36,939 nt of DNA from the NCBI GenBank assembly GCA_029975965.1, contig JARKOV010000022.1, positions 1 to 36,939 on the forward strand. Direction: 5' to 3'. Within the stretch, counting starts at the first letter, position 1. Each line of letters opens with the position of its first letter. The position numbers were made by a program, and so were the translations under genes. Below the pieces are notes generated by a model that was given only the letters and a program-made list of their open reading frames with translations, was not told the origin of the DNA and ran no database searches. This DNA is from Anaerolinea sp. (GTDB lineage: Bacteria; Chloroflexota; Anaerolineae; Anaerolineales; Anaerolineaceae). Of this stretch, positions 8,492 to 15,956 are shown in pieces.

Positions 8492-9028
8492 TCACTTGCG
8501 GAAGCCCGACCACAACGTCCAGACCAGACCCACCGCGCACAATACGATCATCCCAATCAACAGAGGGCGGCGATAAGAGCTGACAAAGCCGCTCGCGGCT
8601 GCCACCACCGGGTTGGTCGTTGGCGTGGGGGTGAGGGTGGGTGCGGGCGTGCTGGTCGGGGCGGGCGTGCGCGTCGGCAACACCGGCGTAGGGGTGCGGG
8701 TCGGGCGGGGTGTCACCGGTGTGATCGTGGGGGTGATCGTGACGGTTGGCGCCAGGCGGATAATCAAGCGCTGGCCTGGGAAAATCAAGTTGGAGGTTGG
8801 CGCCATCCCATTCAGGCCGCGAATTTCATCCATACTGATGCCGTAAGCCTCGGCGATGCCTGCCAGGTTTTCACCATCGGCCACGATGTGAACGATTGCA
8901 CCATCTTCCATGGGGGTCGATACCGGGATGCCTTGAGACAACTCCGCCGCGGCGACCGGGCGGGCGAGAAACGACAGGCACACAAGCGCCCCAACCATCA
9001 CTATCCATCGACTCAAGCGGTAAAACAT
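8492..9028 (-). CDS. LysM-domain membrane protein with Thr/Pro-rich linker
   Basis: An exported 178-residue protein. It has an N-terminal signal peptide or signal anchor (about 7-28, with ARPVAAA resembling a cleavage site) and one LysM domain (about 46-91, from VHIVADGENLAGIAEAYG to FPGQRLIIRL) expected to bind peptidoglycan or another GlcNAc polymer. A Thr/Pro linker of about 45 residues (94-140) follows, then a C-terminal TM helix (about 154-173) ending in a short positively charged tail. The layout suggests tethering of the membrane to a wall or sheath glycan. The stop lies 6 bp from the convergent phaR stop. A TATAAT box sits only 6 nt upstream of the ATG, so the mRNA is probably leaderless. 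Confidence 0.88.
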   Translation of the reverse strand: MFYRLSRWIVMVGALVCLSFLARPVAAAELSQGIPVSTPMEDGAIVHIVADGENLAGIAEAYGISMDEIRGLNGMAPTSNLIFPGQRLIIRLAPTVTITPTITPVTPRPTRTPTPVLPTRTPAPTSTPAPTLTPTPTTNPVVAAASGFVSSYRRPLLIGMIVLCAVGLVWTLWSGFRK

Positions 9029-9034
9029 GCCCCG

Positions 9035-9040
9035 ATTATA
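9035..9040 (-). promoter_or_regulatory. -10 box directly before the LysM gene (leaderless start)
   Basis: On the minus strand TATAAT is followed by 6 nt and then the ATG at 9028. Transcription would start at or next to the A of the start codon. No ribosome binding site fits in between and no clear -35 box is seen. Confidence 0.5.
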
Positions 9041-9079
9041 GCCGGAACACGGAGGATTTGCGAGATCGGGACGCTACCC

Positions 9080-10033
9080 TCACCCGAGTTGTAGAAATGC
9101 CTCGCACATCGCCTGGATCGCTTCTGGCCGGTGCCCTGCCCCGCGCGGGTCGCTGTACCAGCGTGGAATGAATCCCCCGTTGGGACGCCCGAGCAGCGCC
9201 GCCATTTTCTGGCAGTACGCGCGGATTTCATCCAGCGTGCCGTAAACCATCGTCTTTTGAATATCAACCGGAGCGAAAAAGGTGATCCGGCCGCCAAACC
9301 GCTCTCCCAACAGCTCCAGCCCCATGTTCTCCTGCTGGTCCATGTGAATGACCTGGCAGCCGATTTCAATCAGATCGTCGAGGATGTCGACGATGTAACC
9401 GCAGGAATGCAAGAAGGTGAGCAGGCCGGCCTCGTGTGCCGCGGCGAAAATGCGCGCGTAACGCGGCTTCCACAACTTGCGCCAGGATTTTGGCGAGATC
9501 ATCAAGCGGTCTTGCAAACCCCAATCGTCACAGAAAAATAGCCCGTCCGCCCCCGCCTCGGCATAGCGTTGGATGGCGTAGAGGTTCATCTCGACCAGCA
9601 GGTCGAGCAAGCCCGCCAGGCGCTCGGGGGCGTCGTAAATGTCGGCCCAGGTGTTTTCCAGGCCGCGGATGAAATGCACCCGCTCGTAAATGGATATGCC
9701 ATTGGCCAGGATGAAACGCTCCCCGGCCCGCTCGCGCAGCCCATCCAGGATCGTCCAGCGGCGCGGCTCGCGGATATCTGGCACGTTCAAACGCTCGAAA
9801 TCCGCCCATTGCTTGAGCGGAAAATCTTTGACCTCGCCCAGGTTGGTAAAGCCCTTGTTTTCCCACATCGCGCCCCACTCATCCCGCCCGGAAGATGGCC
9901 GGTCGTCTGGCGACGGGGACAGGCCGGTCCAGTAGAAATCGCTGCCAAACGGCTCCGGCAGGTCATAAGGCAGGCGCGGCGCGCCCTGGAACAGCACCGT
10001 CCGGCGCACGATCTCGCGAGAAGTCATCGTCAT
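9080..10033 (-). CDS. Uroporphyrinogen decarboxylase superfamily protein (not HemE)
   Basis: A URO-D/methylcobamide:CoM methyltransferase-fold protein. The start of the chain (MTSREIVRRTVLF), the central FCDDWGLQDRLMISPKSWRKLWKPRY and the C-terminal half (LHSCGYI, then CQVIHMDQQENMG) match the large URO-D family of unknown substrates in Chloroflexota and Firmicutes. The HemE N-terminal signature (RQAGRYxPE) is absent, so haem synthesis is unlikely. The HxCG motif resembles the Zn-binding His-X-Cys of MtaA/CmuA-type methyltransferases and suggests metal-dependent methyl transfer, but no corrinoid protein is nearby. ATG at 10033 is preferred for its GAGGTG ribosome binding site; a GTG at 10051 would overlap the upstream stop by 4 bp (GTGA). 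Either way it is coupled to the phosphotransferase gene. Confidence 0.83.
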   Translation of the reverse strand: MTMTSREIVRRTVLFQGAPRLPYDLPEPFGSDFYWTGLSPSPDDRPSSGRDEWGAMWENKGFTNLGEVKDFPLKQWADFERLNVPDIREPRRWTILDGLRERAGERFILANGISIYERVHFIRGLENTWADIYDAPERLAGLLDLLVEMNLYAIQRYAEAGADGLFFCDDWGLQDRLMISPKSWRKLWKPRYARIFAAAHEAGLLTFLHSCGYIVDILDDLIEIGCQVIHMDQQENMGLELLGERFGGRITFFAPVDIQKTMVYGTLDEIRAYCQKMAALLGRPNGGFIPRWYSDPRGAGHRPEAIQAMCEAFLQLG

Positions 10034-10047
10034 GTTCACCTCTGTGA

Positions 10048-11043
10048 TCACCCATCTGAACGCAAAGCCAGCTCAACCTCGTGACCGGGCAGGAAATTGT
10101 TTTCTAAATACTCCAGGCTCTGTTCGCGGTCTTTGCCGCCATCTTCAGAAGCCAGCAGTTGTCGGCAGAATGCCTCGATATCCTGAATCACCCGCTCACA
10201 GCGATAATACGCCAGCGCATCATCGTCAAGTTGTACCTGCCCGTATCCCTGGAAAAAACGCTCCTCCATCCATCTCTCGCGCCAGGTGAAACTACCCCCG
10301 ATCAGCATCAGGTCGCGCTCTTTCGGCGCAAAGACGGGATTATCCCAATCCACGATGAACACATCCCCCTTCGCCGTCAGCAATAAGTTTCCGGCATGGA
10401 TATCCGCATGGCACAGCACCCAATTCAACGACCGGTTAGGCAGTGCAAATCCCAGCGTCTCCGCCCGCGCCACCAGGCGGTTGATCTCGTTCCGCCTGGC
10501 CTTGATCGTCGCCGCGCATTGGATCGCCGCCGGATCGCTGTAGGTGCGTTCCTCAACTTCTGTCTGATAGCGGCGCACCGCTTTTCGGAACTGCGCAGAA
10601 AAATTCTCGCGTGGGATACGCCTCGCCAGGTCGGGCGGCAATTCCAGGGAATGGATTCGCCCGAGTGAGGCGCCGAATTCCACCCACTGGCGCTCGCTCA
10701 GGGCGACCTGGTACCCATCCTGCCCCTCAACAAAGGGATACAGCACCCCTGTAAAGCCTTCCAATTCGGCCGATAACCGCCCCTGGTTAGTTTCCAACGG
10801 GGCAAGGACCGAACGCACCCCGGCGTTTTGCAGGAACTTGGGGACCGTCACGGTGATCTCATCAAAGCTTTCCTTGCGCAGTTTAAGGAAATAGATCTCG
10901 CCGTCGCTGGTCGCTGCCCGGTAAACCGCGGTGCTCACATCCGCTCCAAGCGGCAAGAAAGCAAGCTCCATCACCCGCAGCTCATACACCTCCTGCAAAC
11001 GAGTTACAATGCGTTGTTCGTTCAGATCGGGTTTTTCGAGCAT
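10048..11043 (-). CDS. APH/choline-kinase-fold phosphotransferase
   Basis: A cytosolic small-molecule kinase of the aminoglycoside phosphotransferase family. From the ATG at 11043 it has 331 residues: the N-lobe lysine in YFLKLR (Lys54), a hinge segment LYPFVEGQDG (about 102-111), catalytic CHADIHAGN (Asp214, Asn219) and the metal-binding DWD (232-234). The KFLQNAGVRSVLAPL pattern is reminiscent of the spectinomycin APH(9) branch, but many members phosphorylate metabolites such as homoserine, choline or thioribose, so resistance is not claimed. A TTG at 11061 in the same frame would add six residues; neither start has a clear Shine-Dalgarno. The gene is first of a two-gene unit with the URO-D-like protein and is divergent to the ADP-ribosylglycohydrolase gene. 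Confidence 0.8.
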   Translation of the reverse strand: MLEKPDLNEQRIVTRLQEVYELRVMELAFLPLGADVSTAVYRAATSDGEIYFLKLRKESFDEITVTVPKFLQNAGVRSVLAPLETNQGRLSAELEGFTGVLYPFVEGQDGYQVALSERQWVEFGASLGRIHSLELPPDLARRIPRENFSAQFRKAVRRYQTEVEERTYSDPAAIQCAATIKARRNEINRLVARAETLGFALPNRSLNWVLCHADIHAGNLLLTAKGDVFIVDWDNPVFAPKERDLMLIGGSFTWRERWMEERFFQGYGQVQLDDDALAYYRCERVIQDIEAFCRQLLASEDGGKDREQSLEYLENNFLPGHEVELALRSDG

Positions 11044-11205
11044 GGTGGTCTGGAGAGGCAAGATATAATTATCGAGTAATCCGGCGTTGGCTCGTCAGCC
11101 TCGGACCTGGCGCCGACCAGGACGGAACCTGCATACCTGATGATTCTACCCTCAAAACGCGGATCGTTATTCACCGACCACAATTACTGCTCCTTGTACA
11201 ATGAA

Positions 11206-11228
11206 ATATCCATCCTTGACATGGATAT
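11206..11228. promoter_or_regulatory. Operator-like palindrome in the divergent intergenic region
   Basis: ATATCCAT (11206-11213) and ATGGATAT (11221-11228) are perfect 8-bp inverted arms around a 7-bp spacer. A TTGACA hexamer (11216-11221) lies within it, but no convincing -10 box is found at 16-18 bp. The rest of the 244-bp gap (11044-11287) shows no gene or RNA. Confidence 0.4.
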
Positions 11229-11287
11229 CGGCAATAGATGAAGTTCGGATTTAGCCATTTACGCAGTACGCTGTAAGGAATGGGGTC

Positions 11288-12859
11288 ATGATCAATCTAA
11301 ACCTGGAAGAATATCGCGATAAAGTTCTCGGCTGTTGGATGGGCAAGAACATCGGCGGCACGTTGGGAGCGCCCTTCGAGTGGCGCCGGCAGGTCAATAA
11401 CGTCAGCTTCTACACCCAGGAGCTGGGCGGCGAGCCGCTGCCCAACGACGACCTGGATATCCAGTTGCTCTGGCTGGTCGCCCTCGAAGAGATGGGCGTG
11501 CAGATCGACGCGAACACTTTGGCCGACTACTGGTGCATCTATGTGACTCCACATTGGGCCGAATATGGCACCGCTAAGGTCAACATGCGCCTCGGCCTGC
11601 TCCCCCCCCAATCGGGCAGTTTCCACAACGAATACAAAGACAGTTGCGGCGCATTCATTCGCTCCGAGATCTGGGCCTGTATCGCGCCCGGTTGCCCGCA
11701 GGTGGCCGCCTGGTACGCCTACCAGGACGGCGTGCTCGACCACGGCAACGGTGAAGGCACCTTCGCCGCCGTGTTCTGTGCGGCTCTCGAAAGCGCGGCC
11801 TTTGTCGAGCGTCGCCTGCGCACACTGATCGACATAGGCCTGTCGTATATCCCCGCCGATTGTGGTGTGGCCGGTGCCGTGCGCTGCGCGCTGCAGGCTT
11901 TCGACGCCGGACTGCCCTGGCAGGCCGCCCGCGACGAGGTGCTGCAACAGTACCGCGGCAGCAGCCACGCCGGCGCGCCCGAGCTCACCTCGCCTGCCGA
12001 CCGTGAAAAAGGATTCGACCAGGGCAGGCGTGGTTGGGATGTGCCCTCCAATATCGGCTTGCTTGTCCTGGCCCTGCTCTACGGCGAGGGGGATTTCGCA
12101 AAGACGGTCTGTACGGCGGTCAACTGTGGAGAAGATACCGACTGCACCGCTGCAACCGCCGGATCGATCTTTGGCATCCTCCAGGGGTTCCACGCGATTC
12201 CGCCACAATGGATCGAGCCCATTGGGCGGAAGATCAAAACGGCCTGCCTCAACCTGGGCGAACTGGGCTACTTTGGCGCGCAACTCCCGCAAGACGTGGA
12301 CGAGATGACCCACCGCACCGAGCGCATTGCCCAACAGGTGCTGGCGCATAACCGGCTTCCGGTGAGCCTGACCCCTGCTGCAACAGACCTTGCCGCCTTG
12401 CAGCCCTCCTCGCTGTTCGGCAAAGACCCTTCGCAGCGCACGCTGTCCAGCCTTTCGACCCGACCGGCCACCCCGCCGGACTACTGCAACCTCAACGCCT
12501 CGGTTCATCGCTTCCCCTTTTACGAGATCTCCGTCGATGTGGGGCCCGATCCGCTGGTGCGCAGCCGCCAGCCGAAATCGGTCATCCTGCGCATCCGCAA
12601 CCTTTACAAGATCCAGGACAACCTGCGCGTCCACTGGTACCTGGCGGAAGGCTGGCAGGTCGACCCGTCGCCGGACGGCTCGGTGTTTGCCCCAACCGGC
12701 TGGCTAAGTCACACCGCCTTCGTCGAGGTGCCCTTCACGTTGGTCAGCGAGCGGGTACAGGGTGACGTGGTGCGCTTTGCTGTCGAGTTGACCGTGCCGG
12801 GCAGGCCCACGGTGATGCTCGTGCCGGTAACCCTGATCAACGGCGACCTGGTGGCTTGA
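11288..12859 (+). CDS. ADP-ribosylglycohydrolase family protein with C-terminal extra domain
   Basis: Residues about 8-350 form an ADP-ribosyl-glycohydrolase (DraG/ARH-like) fold. The N-terminal YRDKVLGCWMGKNIGGTLGAPFE is typical, NDDLDIQLLW (53-62) carries the first acidic metal ligands, and NCGEDTDCTAATAGSIFG (about 279-296) carries the second Asp cluster. These enzymes remove ADP-ribose from proteins or other acceptors through a two-metal centre; many bacterial members have unknown substrates. About 150 residues at the C-terminus (after roughly 375) lie outside the catalytic fold and look beta-rich. AAGGAATGGGG precedes the ATG. The next gene begins at the base after the stop, so the two are translationally coupled. 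No ADP-ribosyltransferase is in the window. Confidence 0.88.
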   Translation: MINLNLEEYRDKVLGCWMGKNIGGTLGAPFEWRRQVNNVSFYTQELGGEPLPNDDLDIQLLWLVALEEMGVQIDANTLADYWCIYVTPHWAEYGTAKVNMRLGLLPPQSGSFHNEYKDSCGAFIRSEIWACIAPGCPQVAAWYAYQDGVLDHGNGEGTFAAVFCAALESAAFVERRLRTLIDIGLSYIPADCGVAGAVRCALQAFDAGLPWQAARDEVLQQYRGSSHAGAPELTSPADREKGFDQGRRGWDVPSNIGLLVLALLYGEGDFAKTVCTAVNCGEDTDCTAATAGSIFGILQGFHAIPPQWIEPIGRKIKTACLNLGELGYFGAQLPQDVDEMTHRTERIAQQVLAHNRLPVSLTPAATDLAALQPSSLFGKDPSQRTLSSLSTRPATPPDYCNLNASVHRFPFYEISVDVGPDPLVRSRQPKSVILRIRNLYKIQDNLRVHWYLAEGWQVDPSPDGSVFAPTGWLSHTAFVEVPFTLVSERVQGDVVRFAVELTVPGRPTVMLVPVTLINGDLVA

Positions 12860-14764
12860 GTGAACGTTTCCCTGAAAAAATGGCTGCCTGTGCTCGTTGG
12901 GTTGGCTTTGACCCTGGCGGTCGGTGCCTGCGCCGGGCTCCTCGACTCCACTGAGGAGTATTGGTGCAGCCGGCCCACCTGCCCAACGCCGAAAGAGCAG
13001 TCACCGGTCGTGAATACTCCGCTGCCTGCAGAAAGCACCCAAGCGCCTTCGGCGACCCCCTCACCCGAACCCAGCCCGACACCGGCGCCTTCGGACACTC
13101 CCTTGCCCACACCTACCCTTCCAACGCCCCCGCCGCCGGTGCCGGATTTCGACCACATTGTGGTGATCGTGCTCGAAAACAAAGATTACCAGTGGATCAT
13201 CGGCAACCCAGATTTGCCCAATTTCAACCGGTTGGCGGTGGAGAACACCCTGTTGACCAACTACTACGCCGTGGCTCATCCCAGCCTGCCCAACTATCTC
13301 GCCATGGTCGGCGGCGACACCTTCGGGATCGCACGGAACTGCGAGGATTGCTTCATCAACGCGCCCAACCTCGCCGGTCTGGTCGAGCAATCCGGGCGGA
13401 CATGGAAGACCTACCAGGAATCGATGCCCGAACCCTGTTTTATCGGCAGCCGCGGCGATTACGTGCAGAAGCACAACCCGTTTGTCTACTTCGACGACAT
13501 CCGCCTGGACACGGCTCGCTGCCGGGAGCGCGTGGTGCCCCTCGACCAGTTGAGTCGCGATATCTCAGCCAGCGAATTGCCCCATTTCGCCTTCATCACC
13601 CCCGGGTTGTGCCACTCAGGTCACGACTGCAGCATGGTTGAAATGGATGCCTGGCTGGGGCAGATGATGGACACTCTGCGCTTTTCAGGCGCGCTGGGCG
13701 ATGAATACTTGATCGTGGTGACCTTCGACGAGGCGTCCGGCGATGACTCGAGCGGTTGCTGCGGGGTGGCAGAACCGGCTGGAGGGCGAATCGCCACCCT
13801 GCTTGTTTCACCCCAGGCGCGTTTTCCGTTCGAGGATTCGATACCCTACAGCCACTACTCCTTGTTGAAAACGATCGCCGAGGCATGGAGCCTGCCGCTC
13901 ATCGGCAACGCCGCTCAAGCCGAGTCAGAGGCCATCCTCGCCCCATGGCGCCAGCCCACCGCCGGCGAGACCGTGCTGCTGGCTGCCGGCGACATCACCA
14001 TCTGCGGCGCCTCACGAGACGATGTGACCGCCCGCCTGCTGGATTTCGCTCCGGGGCAAATCGTCACCCTGGGCGACAATTCGAACGAGGTCGGCAACCT
14101 GGAAGCCTATGAAAAGTGCTTCGACCGGACCTGGGGCAGGCATCTGCCGCGCCTGAGAACCAGCGCCGGCAACCATGATTATGAGACCGACTCCGGCGCA
14201 GCCTACCACGCTTATTTCGGCGAAGCCGCTGGCGAGTTCGGCAAAGGATATTACAGCTTCGACCTGGGGAGCTGGCACATCGTCGCGCTCAACAGCCATT
14301 GTGAAGCGGTCGGCGGCTGCGGAGCCGATTCCCCTCAACTTGCCTGGCTGCGCGACGACCTGGCTACCCACCCGGCACGCTGCACCCTGGCCTACTGGCA
14401 CATTCCACGCTTCAGCGCAGGCACTCGCGGGAACAGCGATCTGCCCATCGAGTTCTGGCGCGAGCTGTATGCCGCCGGCGCGGATGTCATCCTCAATGGG
14501 CACGACCACCTTTACCAGCGCTTTGCCCCGCAAGACCCGTCCGGCGCAGCCGACGAGCTGGGGGGCATCCGCCAGTTCACCGTCGGCACGGGAGGAGCCT
14601 TCTACGGCTCCCTCGCATCCGAACCCTCGGCAACCAGCCAGCGCTTGATCCTCGACACCTTCGGGGTGTTGCAGTTGAGACTCGGCGAGGGCACCTACGA
14701 TTGGCGTTTCTTGCCCGAACCCGGCAAACCCTTCACCGATTCGGGCAGCGGCGTCTGTCACTGA
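12860..14764 (+). CDS. Lipoprotein fusing an acid phosphatase/phosphoesterase domain to a calcineurin-like metallophosphoesterase
   Basis: An exported 634-residue two-enzyme protein. It has a signal peptide with lipobox AVGAC (lipidated Cys24) and a Pro/Thr/Ser linker (about 50-94). Domain 1 (about 95-350) is of the AcpA/SapM-like phosphoesterase family: VVIVLENKDY, AHPSLPNYLAM (139-149), HSGHDCS (252-258) and VVTFDEASGDD. Domain 2 (about 370-615) is a metallophosphoesterase with GD (377-378), GDN (405-407), GNHD (437-440), WHIPRF (513-518) and GHDH (547-550); all metal ligands look intact. Both halves should hydrolyse phosphate esters outside the membrane, perhaps for phosphate scavenging. 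Start GTG lies directly after the upstream TGA, with no strong Shine-Dalgarno, so translation probably depends on coupling to the ADP-ribosylglycohydrolase gene. It is clearly one continuous frame, not a frameshift artefact. Confidence 0.9.
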   Translation: MNVSLKKWLPVLVGLALTLAVGACAGLLDSTEEYWCSRPTCPTPKEQSPVVNTPLPAESTQAPSATPSPEPSPTPAPSDTPLPTPTLPTPPPPVPDFDHIVVIVLENKDYQWIIGNPDLPNFNRLAVENTLLTNYYAVAHPSLPNYLAMVGGDTFGIARNCEDCFINAPNLAGLVEQSGRTWKTYQESMPEPCFIGSRGDYVQKHNPFVYFDDIRLDTARCRERVVPLDQLSRDISASELPHFAFITPGLCHSGHDCSMVEMDAWLGQMMDTLRFSGALGDEYLIVVTFDEASGDDSSGCCGVAEPAGGRIATLLVSPQARFPFEDSIPYSHYSLLKTIAEAWSLPLIGNAAQAESEAILAPWRQPTAGETVLLAAGDITICGASRDDVTARLLDFAPGQIVTLGDNSNEVGNLEAYEKCFDRTWGRHLPRLRTSAGNHDYETDSGAAYHAYFGEAAGEFGKGYYSFDLGSWHIVALNSHCEAVGGCGADSPQLAWLRDDLATHPARCTLAYWHIPRFSAGTRGNSDLPIEFWRELYAAGADVILNGHDHLYQRFAPQDPSGAADELGGIRQFTVGTGGAFYGSLASEPSATSQRLILDTFGVLQLRLGEGTYDWRFLPEPGKPFTDSGSGVCH

Positions 14765-14851
14765 TGGCAGCAGATACCTTTACCACGCCAACCGAAGCTC
14801 ATGGCTCGCCTGATCCATGGGATGGCAAATCGACGCTTTGACGGCTTAGAG

Positions 14852-14911
14852 CTCTGTTAAATGAAATTGGATTTTTCTATCCGACCACTGAGTACTCTGT
14901 CAAATGCAATT
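14852..14911 (+). repeat. Imperfect 17-bp direct repeat upstream of the hairpin
   Basis: CTCTGTTAAATGAAATT (14852-14868) recurs as CTCTGTCAAATGCAATT (14895-14911) with two mismatches, 43 bp apart. It lies in the 224-bp gap between the phosphatase fusion and the aldo/keto reductase. Its function is unknown. Confidence 0.45.
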
Positions 14912-14957
14912 TGCTGGGTTATTTTGGGGGGCTTCACCCCTAAAATAACCCAGCAAA
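14910..14957. terminator. Long hairpin, likely terminator of the phosphatase unit
   Basis: A 20-bp stem (left arm 14910-14929, right arm 14937-14957) contains one bulged A and a short loop. The stem includes a TTATTTT run. It lies 146 bp after the phosphatase stop and 32 bp before the aldo/keto reductase start. A 10-bp direct repeat GACCACTGAG flanks it (14883-14892 and 14970-14979). Confidence 0.6.
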
Positions 14958-14988
14958 ATCAATCGGACTGACCACTGAGGAGGTACGA

Positions 14989-15951
14989 GTGCATTATCGA
15001 GATTTAGGTAAAACCGGCCTGCGCGTCTCCGAAATTGGCTTCGGCGGGAACCGCCTGGGCGAGACCGACCAACCTGATTCGCACTGGGTGGATCTGATCA
15101 CCCGCGCCATGGATCTGGGAGTCAACCTGTTCGACACCGCCGCGGCGTACGCCAAAGGTCGCAGCGAGGAGATGCTCGGGCTGGCGCTCAGCCGGCGACC
15201 CGACGTGTTGATCGCGACCAAGATCAGTTGGGACCGCCAGACCGGCAAGAACGACTTCTCCTCGCAACGCATGCTGCAGGAAGCAGAAACCAGCCTGAAA
15301 CGCCTGCGCCGCGACCGCATCGATATTTACCAGTTGCACAGCCCCAGCCGGGAGGACCTGGACACCTTCGACTGGGCTGAGGGTTTCCGCCGCCTGAAAG
15401 AACAGGGCAAGATCCACCTGGCAGCCGTCGCGATCGACCAGGAAGCCGACGGTGTCTGGCTGATCGAACAGGGGCTGGTGGAAGTGCTGCAATTCACATA
15501 CAATATTTTCGAAACGCAAGCAGCCACCCGCCTGCTACCGCTGGCCAAAGAAAAGGGCATCGGTTTGCTCTGCCGCATGCCGCTCGCGCGCGGGGTGCTC
15601 TCCGGCAAGTTCAAAGCCGGCGAGTCTGTGCCAGACGGCCACCGCGCTCACCTGGAGGGTGAGATGCTCGAGCAGCGCATCCGCCTGACCGAAGACCTGC
15701 GCCCACTCGGCGACCGCTACCCCGGTGGGATGGCTCGCCTGGCGCACCATTTCAGCCTGACCCCTGAGGCTATCTCTGCCATCATCCCTGGGGCGCGCAG
15801 CATCGCTCAACTGGAGGAGAATGTCGCCGCCTCGAACGGAAAAGGCCTCCCGGCCGCGGTGTTGGATGAAATCCAGCGCATCCGTGCGGGGTGGCACTTG
15901 TCTTATCCATCCAAAGACGGGCGGGTAATCCGCCCGTCTTTGGATGGATAA
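14989..15951 (+). CDS. Aldo/keto reductase
   Basis: A 320-residue cytosolic NADPH-dependent carbonyl reductase of the AKR TIM-barrel superfamily. The catalytic tetrad is visible: Asp49, Tyr54 (FDTAAAYAKG), Lys78 (ATKISW) and His117 (YQLHSP). LGKTGLRVSEIGFGG at 6-20 is the usual N-terminal hairpin and strand. The C-terminal IIPGARSIAQLEEN segment is the phosphate-binding region for NADPH. Substrate cannot be inferred. The GTG start is supported by GAGGAGGT 5-6 nt upstream. The last 16 codons, including the stop, lie in a perfect 21-bp inverted repeat, so the tail HLSYPSKDGRVIRPSLDG is partly dictated by a hairpin. It converges with the permease gene at 15957. Confidence 0.93.
   Translation: MHYRDLGKTGLRVSEIGFGGNRLGETDQPDSHWVDLITRAMDLGVNLFDTAAAYAKGRSEEMLGLALSRRPDVLIATKISWDRQTGKNDFSSQRMLQEAETSLKRLRRDRIDIYQLHSPSREDLDTFDWAEGFRRLKEQGKIHLAAVAIDQEADGVWLIEQGLVEVLQFTYNIFETQAATRLLPLAKEKGIGLLCRMPLARGVLSGKFKAGESVPDGHRAHLEGEMLEQRIRLTEDLRPLGDRYPGGMARLAHHFSLTPEAISAIIPGARSIAQLEENVAASNGKGLPAAVLDEIQRIRAGWHLSYPSKDGRVIRPSLDG
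15904..15950. terminator. Perfect 21-bp hairpin inside the end of the aldo/keto reductase gene
   Basis: Left arm 15904-15924, loop GTAAT (15925-15929), right arm 15930-15950: 21 of 21 bases pair. The reductase stop codon (15949-15951) overlaps the right arm. The convergent permease gene stops at 15957. No T-tract follows on either strand. It probably ends or protects transcripts from both sides. Confidence 0.7.
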
Positions 15952-15956
15952 CCAGG

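Noticed and set aside
10048..11043. Aminoglycoside resistance gene
   Set aside because: The fold is right, but the family covers many metabolite kinases and nothing in context shows antibiotic resistance.
11297..12634. A 445-codon minus-strand frame in the ADP-ribosylglycohydrolase gene
   Set aside because: Lies wholly antisense to a recognisable enzyme; no family pattern or ribosome binding site.
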